Shown here: one piece after another, positions 8,511-18,939 of the stretch
Position numbering within the stretch: the stretch's first letter is position 1
How the letters are laid out: every line of letters begins with the position of its first letter
From: Edwardsiella piscicida
Lineage (GTDB): Bacteria; Pseudomonadota; Gammaproteobacteria; Enterobacterales; Enterobacteriaceae
Reading direction: 5' to 3'
Length of the DNA: 64,000 nt
Assembly (NCBI RefSeq): GCF_001896205.1
Contig: NZ_MPNU01000001.1
Coordinates: 2,879,467-2,943,466, forward strand
Made by a program: the position numbers and the translations under genes
The notes under the pieces: model-generated
What the model saw: the letters and a program-made list of their open reading frames with translations, nothing else
The model's database searches: none
What the model was told of the DNA's origin: nothing

Positions 8511-10529
8511 CTAGGGCGCATTCTTAAACTGCTCGCGCAGAATGTGGATCTCGTCGCGCAGCGCGGCGGCCTGCTCAAACTCCAGGTTCTGAGCATGCTG
8601 GTACATCTGCGTCTCCAGACGCTGGATCTGCTGCTCGATCTGCTTCGCCGACAGATCGCGGTAGTCCGTACGCGGCTCTGCCGCACGCTGTCCGCGCGTC
8701 CCTTTGGCCCGGCTGCGCGACGGAGCGTCGCCCAGCTGCAGGATATCCGTGACCTTCTTGTTCAGCGCCTGCGGCGTGATGCCGTGCGCCAGGTTAAAGG
8801 CCTGCTGGCGCTCGCGGCGGCGCTCTGTCTCTCCGATCGCCCGCGCCATCGACGGGGTCATTTTGTCGGCATAGAGGATCGCCTTGCCGTTCAGGTTACG
8901 CGCCGCTCGGCCGATGGTCTGAATCAGCGAACGCTCCGAGCGCAGGAAGCCCTCCTTGTCCGCGTCCAGAATCGCCACCAGCGACACCTCCGGCATATCC
9001 AGCCCCTCGCGCAGCAGGTTGATCCCCACCAGCGCGTCAAACTCGCCCAGGCGCAGATCGCGGATGATCTCCATGCGCTCGACGGTGTCGATATCGGAGT
9101 GCAGATAGCGCACGCGCACGCCGTGCTCCTCCAGATACTCGGTCAAATCTTCGGCCATCCGCTTGGTCAGGGTGGTCACCAACACCCGCTCGCCGATGGC
9201 GGCGCGCTGATTGATCTCCGACAGCAGGTCGTCCACCTGGGTCGCCACCGGGCGCACCTCGATCAGCGGATCGAGCAGCCCCGTCGGGCGCACCACCTGA
9301 TCGATCACCTCGTCGCCCGACTTCTCCAGCTCGTAGTTGCCCGGGGTCGCCGACACATAGATGGTCTGCGGCGCCAGCGCCTCGAACTCCTCAAAGCGCA
9401 GCGGGCGGTTATCCAGCGCCGACGGCAGGCGAAAGCCATACTCCACCAGCGTCTCTTTCCGCGCCCGGTCGCCGCGGTACATTCCGCCGATCTGCGGGAT
9501 GGTGACATGGGACTCATCGATCACCAGCAGGCCGTCCGCCGGCAGGTAGTCAAACAGGGTCGGCGGCGGCTCACCGGGCCCGCGCCCGGAGAGATAGCGG
9601 GAGTAGTTTTCGATCCCCGAGCAGTAGCCCAGCTCGTTCATCATCTCCAGATCGAACTGGGTGCGCTGGGCCAGACGCTGCTCTTCCAGCAGCTTGTTAT
9701 TGGCCAGCAGCGACTGACGGCGCGTCGCCAGCTCGGCGCGGATCTCCTCCATCGCCTGCAGGATGCGTTCGCGCGGGGTCACATAGTGGGTCTTTGGGTA
9801 GACGGTAAAGCGCGGCACCGTGCGCAGCAGCTGCCCGGTGAGGGGATCGAACAGCGACAGGCGCTCCACCTCGTCATCAAACAGCTCCACCCGCAGCGCC
9901 TCGTCGTCGGCCTCCGCCGGGAAGATGTCGATCACCTCGCCGCGCACCCGAAAAGTCCCGCGCGCAAACGCCTGATCGTTCCGGGCATACTGCAGCTCGG
10001 AGAGGCGGCGCAGAATGCTGCGCTGATCGATCAGCATCCCCTGGGTCAGGTGCAGCATCATCTTCAGGTACAGATCGGGATCGCCCAGGCCGTAAATCGC
10101 GGAGACCGAGGCGACGACCACCACGTCGCGCCGCTCCAGCAGCGCCTTGGTGGCCGACAGGCGCATCTGTTCAATGTGCTCGTTGACCGACGCGTCCTTT
10201 TCGATAAAGGTATCCGAGCTGGGCACATAGGCTTCCGGCTGATAGTAGTCGTAGTAGGAGACAAAGTACTCCACCGCATTTTCCGGGAAGAACTGCTTCA
10301 TCTCCCCGTACAGCTGGGCGGCCAGCGTCTTGTTGGGCGCCATCACCATGGTCGGCCGGTTAAGATCGGCGATCACGTTGGCGATGGTAAACGTCTTGCC
10401 CGAGCCGGTCACCCCCAGCAGGGTCTGATGCGCCAGCCCATCCTCTAACCCCGCTTCCAGACGGCGGATAGCCTCTGGCTGATCGCCGGAGGGCTGAAAG
10501 GCGGAATGCAGTTTGAAGGCTTTGCTCAT
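8511..10529 (-). CDS. uvrB: Excinuclease ABC subunit B
   Basis: Damage-verification helicase of nucleotide excision repair; it receives lesions from UvrA and recruits UvrC. The protein has 672 residues (E. coli 673). The Walker A motif is GVTGSGKT (39-46), the tyrosine-rich beta-hairpin [14 protein letters not shown] follows near residue 90, helicase motif II reads DESH, motif VI is QTIGRAARN, and the C-terminal UVR/UvrC-binding coiled coil is [13 protein letters not shown]. The start is ATG 10529. A LexA box lies about 90 bp upstream, so SOS control is expected, and two DnaA boxes lie further upstream. Confidence 0.97.
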   Translation of the reverse strand: MSKAFKLHSAFQPSGDQPEAIRRLEAGLEDGLAHQTLLGVTGSGKTFTIANVIADLNRPTMVMAPNKTLAAQLYGEMKQFFPENAVEYFVSYYDYYQPEAYVPSSDTFIEKDASVNEHIEQMRLSATKALLERRDVVVVASVSAIYGLGDPDLYLKMMLHLTQGMLIDQRSILRRLSELQYARNDQAFARGTFRVRGEVIDIFPAEADDEALRVELFDDEVERLSLFDPLTGQLLRTVPRFTVYPKTHYVTPRERILQAMEEIRAELATRRQSLLANNKLLEEQRLAQRTQFDLEMMNELGYCSGIENYSRYLSGRGPGEPPPTLFDYLPADGLLVIDESHVTIPQIGGMYRGDRARKETLVEYGFRLPSALDNRPLRFEEFEALAPQTIYVSATPGNYELEKSGDEVIDQVVRPTGLLDPLIEVRPVATQVDDLLSEINQRAAIGERVLVTTLTKRMAEDLTEYLEEHGVRVRYLHSDIDTVERMEIIRDLRLGEFDALVGINLLREGLDMPEVSLVAILDADKEGFLRSERSLIQTIGRAARNLNGKAILYADKMTPSMARAIGETERRRERQQAFNLAHGITPQALNKKVTDILQLGDAPSRSRAKGTRGQRAAEPRTDYRDLSAKQIEQQIQRLETQMYQHAQNLEFEQAAALRDEIHILREQFKNAP

Positions 10530-10615
10530 GACTCACTACCCCATTACGCGGCGGCGACCCGCCGGCAGATGAACCGCGCTGCGCTGCGCCGGATTATTGT
10601 GTGAACCGGTTATAT

Positions 10616-10635
10616 TACTGGATATTTACCCAGCT
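10616..10635 (-). promoter_or_regulatory. LexA (SOS) box of uvrB
   Basis: On the minus strand AGCTGGGTAAATATCCAGTA matches CTG-N10-CAG with the usual flanking TA. It closely resembles the known E. coli uvrB box (AACTG...CCAGTA). It lies 87 bp upstream of the uvrB start codon. Confidence 0.85.
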
Positions 10636-10918
10636 TAAAATACCCGCACACGGGCGGCGCCCGCGCGTTCACATCCGTTTCACAATTTTCACCGCAGAGT
10701 GACATTTATCCCCATTTCATCCCCCGACGGCTCACCCTGTCAACGATGCGCTTGTCAAGGGGGCCTCCCCTCGGCATGGCAAAACCCATACACGCCTTGA
10801 TTTTAATTAATTCATTGATAATTAAATAAATTAACATAAGGACGATAATCCGAGCGGGTTAAGGGCGAACCGCGCGGGCTCTGGCTTCGCCCCGGTTTTC
10901 TAAGCCTAATGCACAAGG

Positions 10919-10941
10919 TTATCCACAGGAATAGTGGATAA
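10919..10941. promoter_or_regulatory. Two inverted DnaA boxes upstream of uvrB
   Basis: TTATCCACA (10919-10927) is a perfect DnaA box. The opposite strand at 10933-10941 reads TTATCCACT, one mismatch. Together they form a perfect inverted repeat TTATCCAC-N7-GTGGATAA. E. coli uvrB has a distal promoter region reported to bind DnaA, so a replication-linked role is plausible. Confidence 0.55.
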
Positions 10942-10981
10942 GTTGCCGCACCCCGCCCGGCAGCGGCGCCGCGGCGGGGGC

Positions 10982-11007
10982 AAAAATTTTTTTCCGCGCC
11001 GGCGCGG
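10982..11007 (-). terminator. Possible terminator downstream of bioD
   Basis: The 14-bp palindrome CCGCGCCGGCGCGG (10994-11007) is followed, in the bioD direction, by A7 then T5. It is not a classic U-tract terminator, but it is the only structured element after the bio operon. Confidence 0.35.
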
Positions 11008-11094
11008 CCGCATTATTAAGCGATTTTTCGAGTTTTAATTCAAAAAATAACCCGTAATTGTGATAACAGGAGGGAGATCCCCCCGCCGACGCCG

Positions 11095-11784
11095 TCACGG
11101 GAGAAGGCAGGTCAGATCCAGGTAGGCTGCCCGATCGCGGCTCTCCTCGCCGGGGCTAAAGGGGATCTCGCCCAAACAGGGCGCCGGCAGCAGCGCATGG
11201 AGCGCCGTCAAATATTCGGCGTGGCGCGCCCCCGGCGCCTGTATCTGATTCGCCACCCAGCCCGCCAGCCTCACGCCGGCGCCGACGATGGCGCGCGCGC
11301 TCAGCAGGGCATGGTTAATGCAGCCCAGCTTAACCCCCACGACCAGGATCACCGGCAGCTGCTCCGCGACCACCCAGCGCTCAAAACTATACGCCAGGCT
11401 CAGGGGGGTGAGCCAGCCGCCGGCCCCCTCCACCACCACCCACTGCGCCTGACGCTGCAGATCGTGCAGCCCGGCGCTGAGGCGCCGCGGATCGATGGGG
11501 ATCCCCTGCTCGGCGCTGACAATGTGCGGCGAAGTCGGCTCGGCGAAGGCGTAAGGATTCACCTGCTCATAGCGCAGGGGCAGGCTGGAGGCTGCCTGCA
11601 GCGCCAGCGCATCGTCGTTATACAGTCGACCCTCACGCAGCGTGCTGCCGGAGGCCACCGGTTTATAGCCCGCGCAGCGCAGCCCGCGGCGAGCCGCCGC
11701 CTGCAGCAGCGCGGCGCTGACCACGGTTTTTCCCACGTCGGTATCGGTACCGGTCACAAACCAGCGCTGTACATCGCTATTCAC
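11095..11784 (-). CDS. bioD: Dethiobiotin synthetase
   Basis: ATP-dependent carboxylation of 7,8-diaminopelargonate to dethiobiotin, the penultimate step of biotin synthesis; cytoplasmic dimer. The P-loop GTDTDVGKT occupies residues 12-20. GYKPVASGS and VVEGAGGWLTPL are the substrate-binding signatures. The 229 residues are normal for the family. The start codon is GTG 11784 inside the end of bioC (8-bp overlap), with GGAG nine bases upstream, so translation is likely coupled. It is the last gene of bioBFCD. Confidence 0.95.
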   Translation of the reverse strand: MNSDVQRWFVTGTDTDVGKTVVSAALLQAAARRGLRCAGYKPVASGSTLREGRLYNDDALALQAASSLPLRYEQVNPYAFAEPTSPHIVSAEQGIPIDPRRLSAGLHDLQRQAQWVVVEGAGGWLTPLSLAYSFERWVVAEQLPVILVVGVKLGCINHALLSARAIVGAGVRLAGWVANQIQAPGARHAEYLTALHALLPAPCLGEIPFSPGEESRDRAAYLDLTCLLP

Positions 11785-12544
11785 GGATCAGTTCTCCTAT
11801 GACCAATTGATAACTCAGCGTCACCCCCTGCGCGTCGCGCGGATAGGCCTGCGCCAGCCGGGCCAGGCGCTGCCGCCCGCTCAGCCCCGCCTGCCGACCG
11901 TCGTGAAGATGGGTCGCGCCAATGCCCTTCAGAGAGCGCATCAGCGCCAGCACATCGGGGAAATGACAGCGCTCCAGGCTCGGCGTCAGACGGTGGCGAT
12001 AGGGTGCACAGGCCGCGGCGATCTGCGCGACGGAGAGGAACCGGTTCACGTGCCGCCGCCCGTCGACCTGCCGCCAGGCGCGATCCAGCTCGCCCAGCGA
12101 GCCATCGGCCAGGGTAGCGAACAGCACCCGCCCGCCGGGGCGGGTCACCCGCATCAGCTCGGCCAGCGCCTGCGGCAGCGAGGCGCACCACTGGATAGCC
12201 AGATTGCAGAAGCAGAGATCCATCGACGCCGTCGCCAGCGGCAGGCGCTCCATATCCGCCAGCAGATAGTGCTGCGCGCTCCGCTGACGCTGCGCCTGCG
12301 CCAGCATCCCCGGCGCCAGATCCAGCGCCGTAACCCGATACGTCAGCGCCGTCAGGCGACGGCTGAAGTAGCCGGTGCCACAGCCCACGTCCAGGGCATC
12401 CCGTCCGCCGTCGGCGGGCAGACACGCCAGCAGCCGCTCGCCGCTCAGGCGCTGAAACGCGGCCGCATCGTCATAGCTGTGCGCGGCGCGGCTAAAGGCG
12501 TCGGCCACGGCGGGCTTATCGACGGCGTCACAGAGCAACGTCAT
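11777..12544 (-). CDS. bioC: Malonyl-[acyl-carrier protein] O-methyltransferase
   Basis: SAM-dependent methyltransferase that caps malonyl-ACP as a methyl ester so that fatty acid synthase can build the pimeloyl chain. The Rossmann SAM motif [10 protein letters not shown] is at residues 51-60. The segment FCNLAIQWC and the C-terminal SLKGIGATH are typical BioC features. 255 residues. ATG 12544 lies within the end of bioF (17-bp overlap), indicating translational coupling in the operon. No bioH is present in this window. Confidence 0.94.
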   Translation of the reverse strand: MTLLCDAVDKPAVADAFSRAAHSYDDAAAFQRLSGERLLACLPADGGRDALDVGCGTGYFSRRLTALTYRVTALDLAPGMLAQAQRQRSAQHYLLADMERLPLATASMDLCFCNLAIQWCASLPQALAELMRVTRPGGRVLFATLADGSLGELDRAWRQVDGRRHVNRFLSVAQIAAACAPYRHRLTPSLERCHFPDVLALMRSLKGIGATHLHDGRQAGLSGRQRLARLAQAYPRDAQGVTLSYQLVIGELIRE

Positions 12545-13682
12545 TCAGCGCCTCCAGCAGTCGGTCGAGATCCTGCGGCTGATGCGCCGCGCTCAGGGTG
12601 ATGCGCAGGCGCGCGCTGCCGGGCGGCACGGTGGGGGGGCGCATGGCGCAGACCCACAGACCACGCTGGCGCAGGCGCTGTGCCAGCGTCAGCGCCGCCT
12701 GATTATCCCCGACGATCAGCGGCTGAATGGCGCTGTCGGACGCCGCCAGGCCGAGCTCACCGCCCGCCAGCGCCCGGCGCAGCCGCGCCACATGCTGCGC
12801 CAACCGCGCCCGCGGCGCATCGGCGGCGCGCACCACCTGCAGCGCCGCCTGCAGCGCACAGGCCTGCGCCGGCGGCATGCTGGTGCTGTAGATCAGATGA
12901 CGGGCAAACTGCAGCAGGTATTCCGCCGTCGCCTCGCCGCACAGCAGCGCCGCGCCGCCGATGCCAAAGGCCTTGCCGAAGGTGACGATCAGCAGATCGG
13001 GGCGCACCCCCTGCGCATCGCAGCTGCCGCGCCCCTCGCGCCCGCAGACCCCGATGCCGTGGGCGTCGTCGACCATCAGCCAGGCGCCGTGGCGATCGCA
13101 CTGCGCCCGCAGAGCGCTCAGCGGCGCGCTGTCGCCGTCCATGCTGAAGACCCCTTCGGTCACCACCAGCGTCTCCCCCTCGCAGGGGGCCGCCAGCAGG
13201 GCCGCCAGCCCGTCGGGCTGATTATGCGGAAAGCGGCGCAGCGACGATGGCGCCAGCATCGCAGCCTCCATCAGCGAGGCGTGGCTCAGCCGATCCGCCA
13301 GCACCCGATCCTGACGTTGCATCAACGCCAGGATCAGCGCCTGATTGGCGGCGAAGCCGGAGATAAACAGCAGCGCGCGCGGGTAGCCGAGCCACTCCGC
13401 CAGCGCATGCTCCAGCGCCGCGTGGGCCGTGGTTTGCCCGGTCACGTGCGCCGAACCGCCGGAGCCGGAGCCGTAGCGCGCCAACCCCTGCTGCCAGGCG
13501 GCGATCGGCGCCGGATGCTGGCTGAGCCCCAGGTAATCATTGGATGAAAAATTAATATAGCGCCGTCCCTCAACGACGATCTCTCGCCCGCCGGGCGCCT
13601 CGCGCACCGTTCGGCAGCGATAGGCATCGGCGGCGCGCCGCGCCGCCAGCGCCTGGGTAAACCGCGTAGACCAGCCCATCAT
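12528..13682 (-). CDS. bioF: 8-amino-7-oxononanoate synthase
   Basis: PLP enzyme joining pimeloyl-ACP and L-alanine with loss of CO2 to give 8-amino-7-oxononanoate. 384 residues. Conserved elements are [11 protein letters not shown], the glycine stretch [20 protein letters not shown], and TFGKAFG whose Lys237 forms the Schiff base. The first ATG (13682) overlaps the bioB stop as TGATG; a second ATG follows immediately and would place the lysine at 236 as in E. coli. The start choice therefore changes only one residue. Confidence 0.95.
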   Translation of the reverse strand: MMGWSTRFTQALAARRAADAYRCRTVREAPGGREIVVEGRRYINFSSNDYLGLSQHPAPIAAWQQGLARYGSGSGGSAHVTGQTTAHAALEHALAEWLGYPRALLFISGFAANQALILALMQRQDRVLADRLSHASLMEAAMLAPSSLRRFPHNQPDGLAALLAAPCEGETLVVTEGVFSMDGDSAPLSALRAQCDRHGAWLMVDDAHGIGVCGREGRGSCDAQGVRPDLLIVTFGKAFGIGGAALLCGEATAEYLLQFARHLIYSTSMPPAQACALQAALQVVRAADAPRARLAQHVARLRRALAGGELGLAASDSAIQPLIVGDNQAALTLAQRLRQRGLWVCAMRPPTVPPGSARLRITLSAAHQPQDLDRLLEALNDVAL

Positions 13683-14728
13683 CAGCGCGCCGCGTTATAA
13701 AACAGGTCGCCATCCGCGTGCAGCACCTGCTCCGCCAGCTGCTGCTGCTGCTGGTTATCGCCATAGGCCACCTGCGTTTGCTGGGGGTTCAGCCCCAGCT
13801 TGCGGAACAGCTGCAGATCGCGATCCTCTGCGGGATTCGGCGTCGTCAGCAGACGACAGCCGTAAAAGATGGCGTTGGCCCCGGCCATAAAGCACATCGC
13901 CTGGGTCTGCTCGTTCATCTGCTCGCGCCCGGCGGAGAGGCGGACATAGGCCGTGGGCATCATGATGCGCGCCGCCGCGATGGTGCGGATAAAGTCGAAG
14001 GGATCAACGTCCGGGGCTTCCGCCAGCGGCGTGCCCGCCACCTTCACCAGCATGTTGATCGGCACGCTTTCCGGCGGCGTCGGCAGATTGGCCAGCTCCA
14101 CCAGCAGGGCCGCCCGATCGCCTACTGCCTCACCCAGCCCGACAATCCCGCCGGAGCAGACCTTGATCCCCGCCTCCCGCACCCGCGCCAGGGTATCCAG
14201 ACGATCCTGATAGCGGCGGGTGGTGATGATATTGGCGTAATAGGCTGGTGAGGTGTCCAGATTGTGGTTGTAGTAGTCCAATCCCGCCTGCGCCAGACGC
14301 TGGGCCTGCTCGGCGTTCAGCGCCCCCAGGGTCATGCAGGTCTCCATGCCCAGCGCCTTGACCCCGCGCACCATCTGCTCCAGGTAGGGCATATCGCGCT
14401 CGTGGGGATTTTTCCACGCCGCCCCCATGCAGAAACGGGTGGAGCCGGCGGCGCGCGCCCGACGCGCGGAGTCCAGCACCTGCTCCACCTCCATCAGCCG
14501 CTCCGCCGCCAGCCCCGTTTTATAGCGGGCGCTCTGCGGACAGTATTTACAGTCCTCTGGGCAGGCGCCGGTCTTAATCGACAGCAGGGTGCTCACCTGC
14601 ACCTGACGCGGATCGAAGTGTTGACGGTGAACCTGCTGCGCCTGAAACATCAGCTCCAGCAGCGGTTGTTCAAACAGCGCCTGCGCCTGCGCCTGCGTCC
14701 AGCGCCCGGAATGCGGTATCTCTGCCAC
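13682..14728 (-). CDS. bioB: Biotin synthase (radical SAM)
   Basis: Inserts sulphur into dethiobiotin to form biotin. It carries a radical-SAM [4Fe-4S] cluster and an auxiliary cluster. The CxxxCxxC triad is CPEDCKYC at residues 56-63. [12 protein letters not shown] and [13 protein letters not shown] are further family signatures. The 348 residues match the family. The start is GTG 14728 with AGGGAG eight bases upstream; no in-frame ATG fits. It is the first gene of bioBFCD and transcribed divergently from bioA across two BirA-type operators. Confidence 0.96.
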   Translation of the reverse strand: MAEIPHSGRWTQAQAQALFEQPLLELMFQAQQVHRQHFDPRQVQVSTLLSIKTGACPEDCKYCPQSARYKTGLAAERLMEVEQVLDSARRARAAGSTRFCMGAAWKNPHERDMPYLEQMVRGVKALGMETCMTLGALNAEQAQRLAQAGLDYYNHNLDTSPAYYANIITTRRYQDRLDTLARVREAGIKVCSGGIVGLGEAVGDRAALLVELANLPTPPESVPINMLVKVAGTPLAEAPDVDPFDFIRTIAAARIMMPTAYVRLSAGREQMNEQTQAMCFMAGANAIFYGCRLLTTPNPAEDRDLQLFRKLGLNPQQTQVAYGDNQQQQQLAEQVLHADGDLFYNAAR

Positions 14729-14789
14729 GGTGGCATCTCCCTTGTTCAGATCGGTAAAAGTGGGCTCAGTGTAGAACGGAGAAACACCA

Positions 14790-14821
14790 TGTCAACCAAG
14801 TTATATGTGTAATGGTTTACA
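14790..14821. promoter_or_regulatory. BirA operator (bioO), primary site
   Basis: TGTCAACC (14790-14797), 16 bp, then GGTTTACA (14814-14821). The E. coli bioO is TGTAAACC-N16-GGTTTACA, so there is one mismatch and identical spacing. It lies between the divergent bioB and bioA genes. Confidence 0.85.
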
Positions 14822-14887
14822 GATTGAAACCAACAAATCTCCACATATCGGCATGGAGCATGACGCAGCGGCGTTAACGCGCTAAAC

Positions 14888-14918
14888 TGTAAACTCAAAA
14901 AACACAACAGGGTTTACC
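14888..14918. promoter_or_regulatory. Second BirA-operator-like site close to bioA
   Basis: TGTAAACT (14888-14895), 15 bp, then GGTTTACC (14911-14918): one mismatch per arm to the bioO half-sites, with a spacer one base shorter. It ends 11 bp before the bioA start codon, about 98 bp from the primary site. Confidence 0.55.
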
Positions 14919-14929
14919 TAACGAGCGCC

Positions 14930-16222
14930 ATGAACGCCAGCGACCTCGACTTTGACCGCCGCCATATCTGGCACCCCTATACTTCGATGAGCCAACCTCT
15001 GCCGGTGTACCCGGTCACGGCGGCGTCCGGCTGCGAGCTGCAGCTGGCGGATGGCCGACGTCTGGTGGACGGCATGTCCTCCTGGTGGGCCGCCATTCAC
15101 GGCTATAACCACCCCCATCTGAATCAGGCCATCGCGCGTCAGATGGCGCAGATGGCCCACGTCATGTTCGGCGGCGTCACCCATCCCACGGCGGTCGCCC
15201 TGTGCCGAAAGCTGGTCGAGATGACCCCTCAGGCGCTGGAGTGCGTGTTTCTGGCCGACTCCGGCTCCGTTGCCGTCGAGGTGGCGCTGAAGATGGCGCT
15301 GCAGTACTGGCAGGCGCGCGGCGAACCGCGCCAGCGCTTTCTCACCCTGCGTCAGGGCTACCACGGCGACACCTTTGGCGCCATGTCGGTATGCGATCCG
15401 GATACCTCGATGCACAGCCTGTACCGCGGCTGCCTGCCGCAGCACCTGTTTGCCCCGGCGCCGCAGTGTGCTTTTGACGATGACTGGGATGAGGCAGACT
15501 TTGTCCCCTTCGCCCGCCTGCTGGCGGCCCATCATCGCGAGATTGCCGCCGTGATCCTGGAGCCCATCGTGCAGGGCGCCGGCGGCATGCGCTTCTATCA
15601 TCCACGCTATCTGCAGCGGGTGCGGCAGGCCTGCAGCCGCCACGGCGTGCTGCTGATCGCCGATGAGATCGCCACCGGCTTTGGCCGCAGCGGGGCGCTG
15701 TTTGCCTGCGACCACGCCGAGGTGACCCCGGATATTCTGTGCCTGGGCAAGGCGCTGACCGGCGGCTACATGACGCTCTCCGCCACCCTGACCACCCGCA
15801 GCGTGGCCGACACCATCAGCAACGGCGAGGCGGGCTGCTTTATGCACGGGCCGACCTTTATGGGCAACCCGCTGGCCTGCGCCGCGGCGGTGGCCAGCCT
15901 GGAGCTGATCGCGCAGGGGCACTGGCGTAGCCAGGTCGCCGCCATCGCGGCTCAGCTGCGCGCCGCCCTGCTGCCGCTCAGCGACCACCCGCGGGTACGT
16001 CAGGCCCGGGTGCTCGGCGCCATCGGGGTGCTGGAGACCCATCAGCCGGTCAATATGGCCGCCCTGCAGGCTTTCTTTGTCGAGCAGGGGGTGTGGATCC
16101 GTCCCTTCGGTCACCTGATCTACCTGATGCCGCCCTACCCGATCGCAACGGCGCAGCTGAGCCAGCTGTGTACCGCACTGGCGGCGGCGCTGGACCACCC
16201 CGACCACTTCCTGACGGCCTGA
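14930..16222 (+). CDS. bioA: Adenosylmethionine-8-amino-7-oxononanoate aminotransferase
   Basis: PLP aminotransferase that uses SAM as amino donor to make 7,8-diaminopelargonate. 430 residues. HIWHPYTSM at the N-terminus, SWWAAIHGYNHP, the PLP-phosphate region SGSVAVEVALKMA, and CLGKALTGGYM with the Schiff-base Lys274 are all in the family positions. The start is ATG 14930. It is transcribed away from bioBFCD, the standard enterobacterial arrangement, and probably co-repressed with it by BirA-biotinyl-AMP. Confidence 0.96.
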   Translation: MNASDLDFDRRHIWHPYTSMSQPLPVYPVTAASGCELQLADGRRLVDGMSSWWAAIHGYNHPHLNQAIARQMAQMAHVMFGGVTHPTAVALCRKLVEMTPQALECVFLADSGSVAVEVALKMALQYWQARGEPRQRFLTLRQGYHGDTFGAMSVCDPDTSMHSLYRGCLPQHLFAPAPQCAFDDDWDEADFVPFARLLAAHHREIAAVILEPIVQGAGGMRFYHPRYLQRVRQACSRHGVLLIADEIATGFGRSGALFACDHAEVTPDILCLGKALTGGYMTLSATLTTRSVADTISNGEAGCFMHGPTFMGNPLACAAAVASLELIAQGHWRSQVAAIAAQLRAALLPLSDHPRVRQARVLGAIGVLETHQPVNMAALQAFFVEQGVWIRPFGHLIYLMPPYPIATAQLSQLCTALAAALDHPDHFLTA

Positions 16223-16313
16223 GAAGGGCCGACCAGCGCAGGATAACGGCTGTCGTCCGTCGGCCATCCGGTGTAACATTTGGCGCAGAATCCATTGATT
16301 TAAGGTATCGCCA

Positions 16314-17135
16314 ATGCACTATCGCTTGATTGCCCTCGATCTGGACGGCACCCTGCTCAACGCGCGCAAACAGATCCTGCCGGAATCCCTGGCCGCGCTG
16401 GCCGAGGCGCGCGCCGCCGGGCTGGAGGTGATGATCGTCACCGGCCGTCACCACGTCGCCATCCATCCGTTTTATCAGGCCCTGCAGCTGGATACGCCGG
16501 CCATCTGCTGCAACGGCACCTACCTGTACGACTATCCCGCTCGGCGCGTACTGGCCGCCGATCCACTGCGCCCCGAGCAGGCGCGGGCGGTGCTGGCGCG
16601 CCTGGAGCAGCAGCAGATCCATGGACTGATGTATGTGGATAACGCGATGCTCTACCAGCGGCCGACCGGCCACGTACTGCGCTCTCACGCCTGGGCGGAG
16701 TCTCTGCCGGCGGATCAGCGCCCGGTGCTGCAGCAGGTCGATAGCCTGCACGCTGCCGCCGAGCAGGTCGACGCTATCTGGAAGTTCGCGACCTCAGACG
16801 AGGACACCGAGCGCCTGCGCGACTTTGCCGCCGGCATCGAGCGCGATCTGGGGCTGGCCTGCGAATGGTCATGGCACGATCAGGTGGATGTGGCGCAGGC
16901 GGGAAACAGCAAGGGACGCCGCCTGGCCGAGTACGCCGCCGCGCGCGGCATCGCGATGGATCAGGTGGTCGCCTTTGGCGATAACTTTAATGATATCAGT
17001 ATGCTGGAGTCTGCCGGCCTCGGCGTGGCCATGGGCAACAGCGCCGACGCCGTCAAGGCGCGCGCCGCGGAGATCATCGGCAGCAATGAGACCCCGGCCA
17101 TCGCCGACTTCCTGCGCCGCCGCGTGCTGTCGTAA
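16314..17135 (+). CDS. ybhA: HAD-superfamily Cof-type phosphatase YbhA (pyridoxal phosphatase)
   Basis: Cytoplasmic sugar/pyridoxal phosphate phosphatase of HAD class IIB. Motif I is DLDGTL (residues 9-14), motif II VTGR, motif III lysine in NSKG, and motif IV GDNFNDISML. 273 residues (E. coli YbhA 272). ATG 16314 follows TTAAGG. Its place between bioA and a convergent modC matches the E. coli ybhA-modC neighbourhood, which decides the name among the many Cof paralogues. Confidence 0.88.
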   Translation: MHYRLIALDLDGTLLNARKQILPESLAALAEARAAGLEVMIVTGRHHVAIHPFYQALQLDTPAICCNGTYLYDYPARRVLAADPLRPEQARAVLARLEQQQIHGLMYVDNAMLYQRPTGHVLRSHAWAESLPADQRPVLQQVDSLHAAAEQVDAIWKFATSDEDTERLRDFAAGIERDLGLACEWSWHDQVDVAQAGNSKGRRLAEYAAARGIAMDQVVAFGDNFNDISMLESAGLGVAMGNSADAVKARAAEIIGSNETPAIADFLRRRVLS

Positions 17136-17141
17136 TCATCG

Positions 17142-17167
17142 GGCGTCACGGCGCTCGCCGTGACGCC
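17142..17167. terminator. Bidirectional hairpin between ybhA and modC
   Basis: GGCGTCACGGC pairs perfectly with GCCGTGACGCC around a 4-nt loop, between two convergent genes. There is no T-run on either side. Confidence 0.5.
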
Positions 17168-17177
17168 GCAGGCGGAC

Positions 17178-18236
17178 CTATTGGTTGATGGACACGCTCT
17201 TAATCTGGACGTACAGCCGCTGGCCCGGCGCCAGCCCCAGATCGTCGCGCGCCCAGGGGGTGATCCGCGCCCACAGGGTCTCCCCCTCCAGCGCCAGCTT
17301 CACGTCCACCTGCCCCTCCACCTCCAGCAGCTCGACCACGCTGACCGCCAGAATATTGCGGATGCTGCTGGCGCGCGGCACCTCCCGCACCAGCGAGACG
17401 TCCGCCGCGTTGATGCGCAGCCGCAGCCGATCGCCCGGCTCGCCCGCCTGACGGCTCACCCACAGGCACTGTGCGCCCAGCGCCAGGGCGCTCATCGCAT
17501 AGTGCGGATGGTGGCGATCGAGGCGCACGTTGAGCACGCTGCTCGGCTCCTCCTTTTGCAGCCAGGGGCGCAGGGCGCTGCTGGCCCAGACCTCCTCTAG
17601 ACGGCCAAAGGCGCGCATCTGCCCGCGATCCAGCAGCAGCACGTACTGCGCCAAACGCAGGATCTCCTCCATGCTGTGGCTGACGTACAGGATGGGCGTG
17701 CGCACATCGCGCGCCAGACGCTCCAGATAGGGCAGCAGCTCACGCTTACGCGGCAGATCCAGGGAGGCCAGCGGCTCATCCATCAGCAGCAGCTCCGGCG
17801 CAGTCAGCAGGGCGCGACCAATGGCCACCCGCTGCATCTCGCCGCCGGAGAGGGTGCGCGGGAAGCGATCCAGCAGCGCGTCGATGCCCAGCAGGCCGAC
17901 AATATCGTCGAACTGCCCACGCATCTGCGCCGCCATGCCATAGGTCAGGTTGCCGCGCACCCGGTAGTGGGGAAACAGGCGCGCATCCTGGAACACATAG
18001 CCGATGCGCCGCTGCTCCGGCGGCAGGCAGATCCCGCGCTCGCAGTCCACCAGCGTACGCCCGTTGAGCACGATGCGCCCCTGCTGCGGGCGCGTCAGTC
18101 CGCCGATGGCGTTAATCAGCGAGGTCTTGCCCGCCCCGGACAGGCCGAAGATGGCGGTGATCCCCTCGCCCGGCAGATCGGCATCGACCCGCAGATCCAG
18201 ATCGCCCAGGCGCTGGCGAAGCTCAATATGCAGCAT
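17178..18236 (-). CDS. modC: Molybdate ABC transporter ATP-binding protein
   Basis: Energises molybdate uptake with ModB and ModA. Walker [10 protein letters not shown] is near residue 32, the ABC signature [16 protein letters not shown] and Walker [13 protein letters not shown] follow, and the C-terminal TOBE (molybdate-binding) domain covers about residues 290-352. I chose ATG 18236, one base after the modB stop, which gives 352 residues as in E. coli; a GTG three codons upstream (18245) is in frame but overlaps modB. It is the last gene of modABC. Confidence 0.94.
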   Translation of the reverse strand: MLHIELRQRLGDLDLRVDADLPGEGITAIFGLSGAGKTSLINAIGGLTRPQQGRIVLNGRTLVDCERGICLPPEQRRIGYVFQDARLFPHYRVRGNLTYGMAAQMRGQFDDIVGLLGIDALLDRFPRTLSGGEMQRVAIGRALLTAPELLLMDEPLASLDLPRKRELLPYLERLARDVRTPILYVSHSMEEILRLAQYVLLLDRGQMRAFGRLEEVWASSALRPWLQKEEPSSVLNVRLDRHHPHYAMSALALGAQCLWVSRQAGEPGDRLRLRINAADVSLVREVPRASSIRNILAVSVVELLEVEGQVDVKLALEGETLWARITPWARDDLGLAPGQRLYVQIKSVSINQ

Positions 18237-18237
18237 C

Positions 18238-18930
18238 TCAGGCACCCCCCAGCCGTTTCTGACTCCAGCGCGCCAGCCACTCGGAGAGCATCAGCGACAG
18301 CAGCGACAGCGCGATGGCGATCGCGCACAGCCGAGCCGCCTCCGATTCGGCGCCCGGCGTCTCGATCAGGGTATACATCGCCAGCGGGATGGTGCGCGTT
18401 TCACCGGGAATGTTGGATACGAAGGTAATGGTGGCGCCAAATTCGCCCAGCGAGCGGGCGAAGGCCAGCACCGTCCCGGCCAGAATGCCGGGAAACGACA
18501 GGGGCAGCGTGATGGTAAAAAAGACCCGCAGCGGGCTAGCGCCCAGCGTGCGCGCCGCCTGCTCCAGGCGCCGATCCACCGAGGCCAGCGCCAGACGGAT
18601 GGCGCGCACCATCAGCGGAAAGGCCACCACCGCCGACGCCAGGGCGGCGCCGTGCCAGCTGAAGCTGAAGCTGAAGCCGAACCAGCTGTACAGCCAGGCG
18701 CCGATGACCCCCTTGCGCCCCATCGCCAGCAGCAGCAGGTAGCCGATGACCACCGGCGGCAGCACCAGCGGCAGGTGGATCACGCTGTCCAACAGCGACT
18801 TACCGGGGAACCGGTAGCGCACCAGCACCCAGGCGGTAGCAATGCCCAGCGGCAGACTGAAGATCACCGCGGTGCCCGCCACCTGCAGGCTGAGCACCAC
18901 GGCCTCCCATTCGTAGGGACTGAGAAACAT
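18238..18930 (-). CDS. modB: Molybdate ABC transporter permease
   Basis: Inner-membrane permease with five to six helices. The EAA loop ([21 protein letters not shown]), [17 protein letters not shown]-like segment and [21 protein letters not shown] are typical of ModB. ATG 18930 gives 230 residues (E. coli 229); a GTG at 18936 is possible. It lies 9 bp after the modA stop, in an operon with modC downstream. Confidence 0.94.
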   Translation of the reverse strand: MFLSPYEWEAVVLSLQVAGTAVIFSLPLGIATAWVLVRYRFPGKSLLDSVIHLPLVLPPVVIGYLLLLAMGRKGVIGAWLYSWFGFSFSFSWHGAALASAVVAFPLMVRAIRLALASVDRRLEQAARTLGASPLRVFFTITLPLSFPGILAGTVLAFARSLGEFGATITFVSNIPGETRTIPLAMYTLIETPGAESEAARLCAIAIALSLLSLMLSEWLARWSQKRLGGA

Positions 18931-18939
18931 ACTCACGGA

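Larger units (their letters stand above)
10530..11094. other. Regulatory intergenic region between uvrB and bioD
   Basis: 565 bp between uvrB and the end of bioD. It contains the LexA box (10616-10635), an AT-rich block near 10800-10850, the paired DnaA boxes (10919-10941) and a GC palindrome next to an A/T run (10982-11007). No coding gene is supported. Confidence 0.6.

Noticed and set aside
8544-10448. A 634-residue plus-strand open frame
   Set aside because: Antisense shadow of uvrB with biased composition and no recognisable motif.
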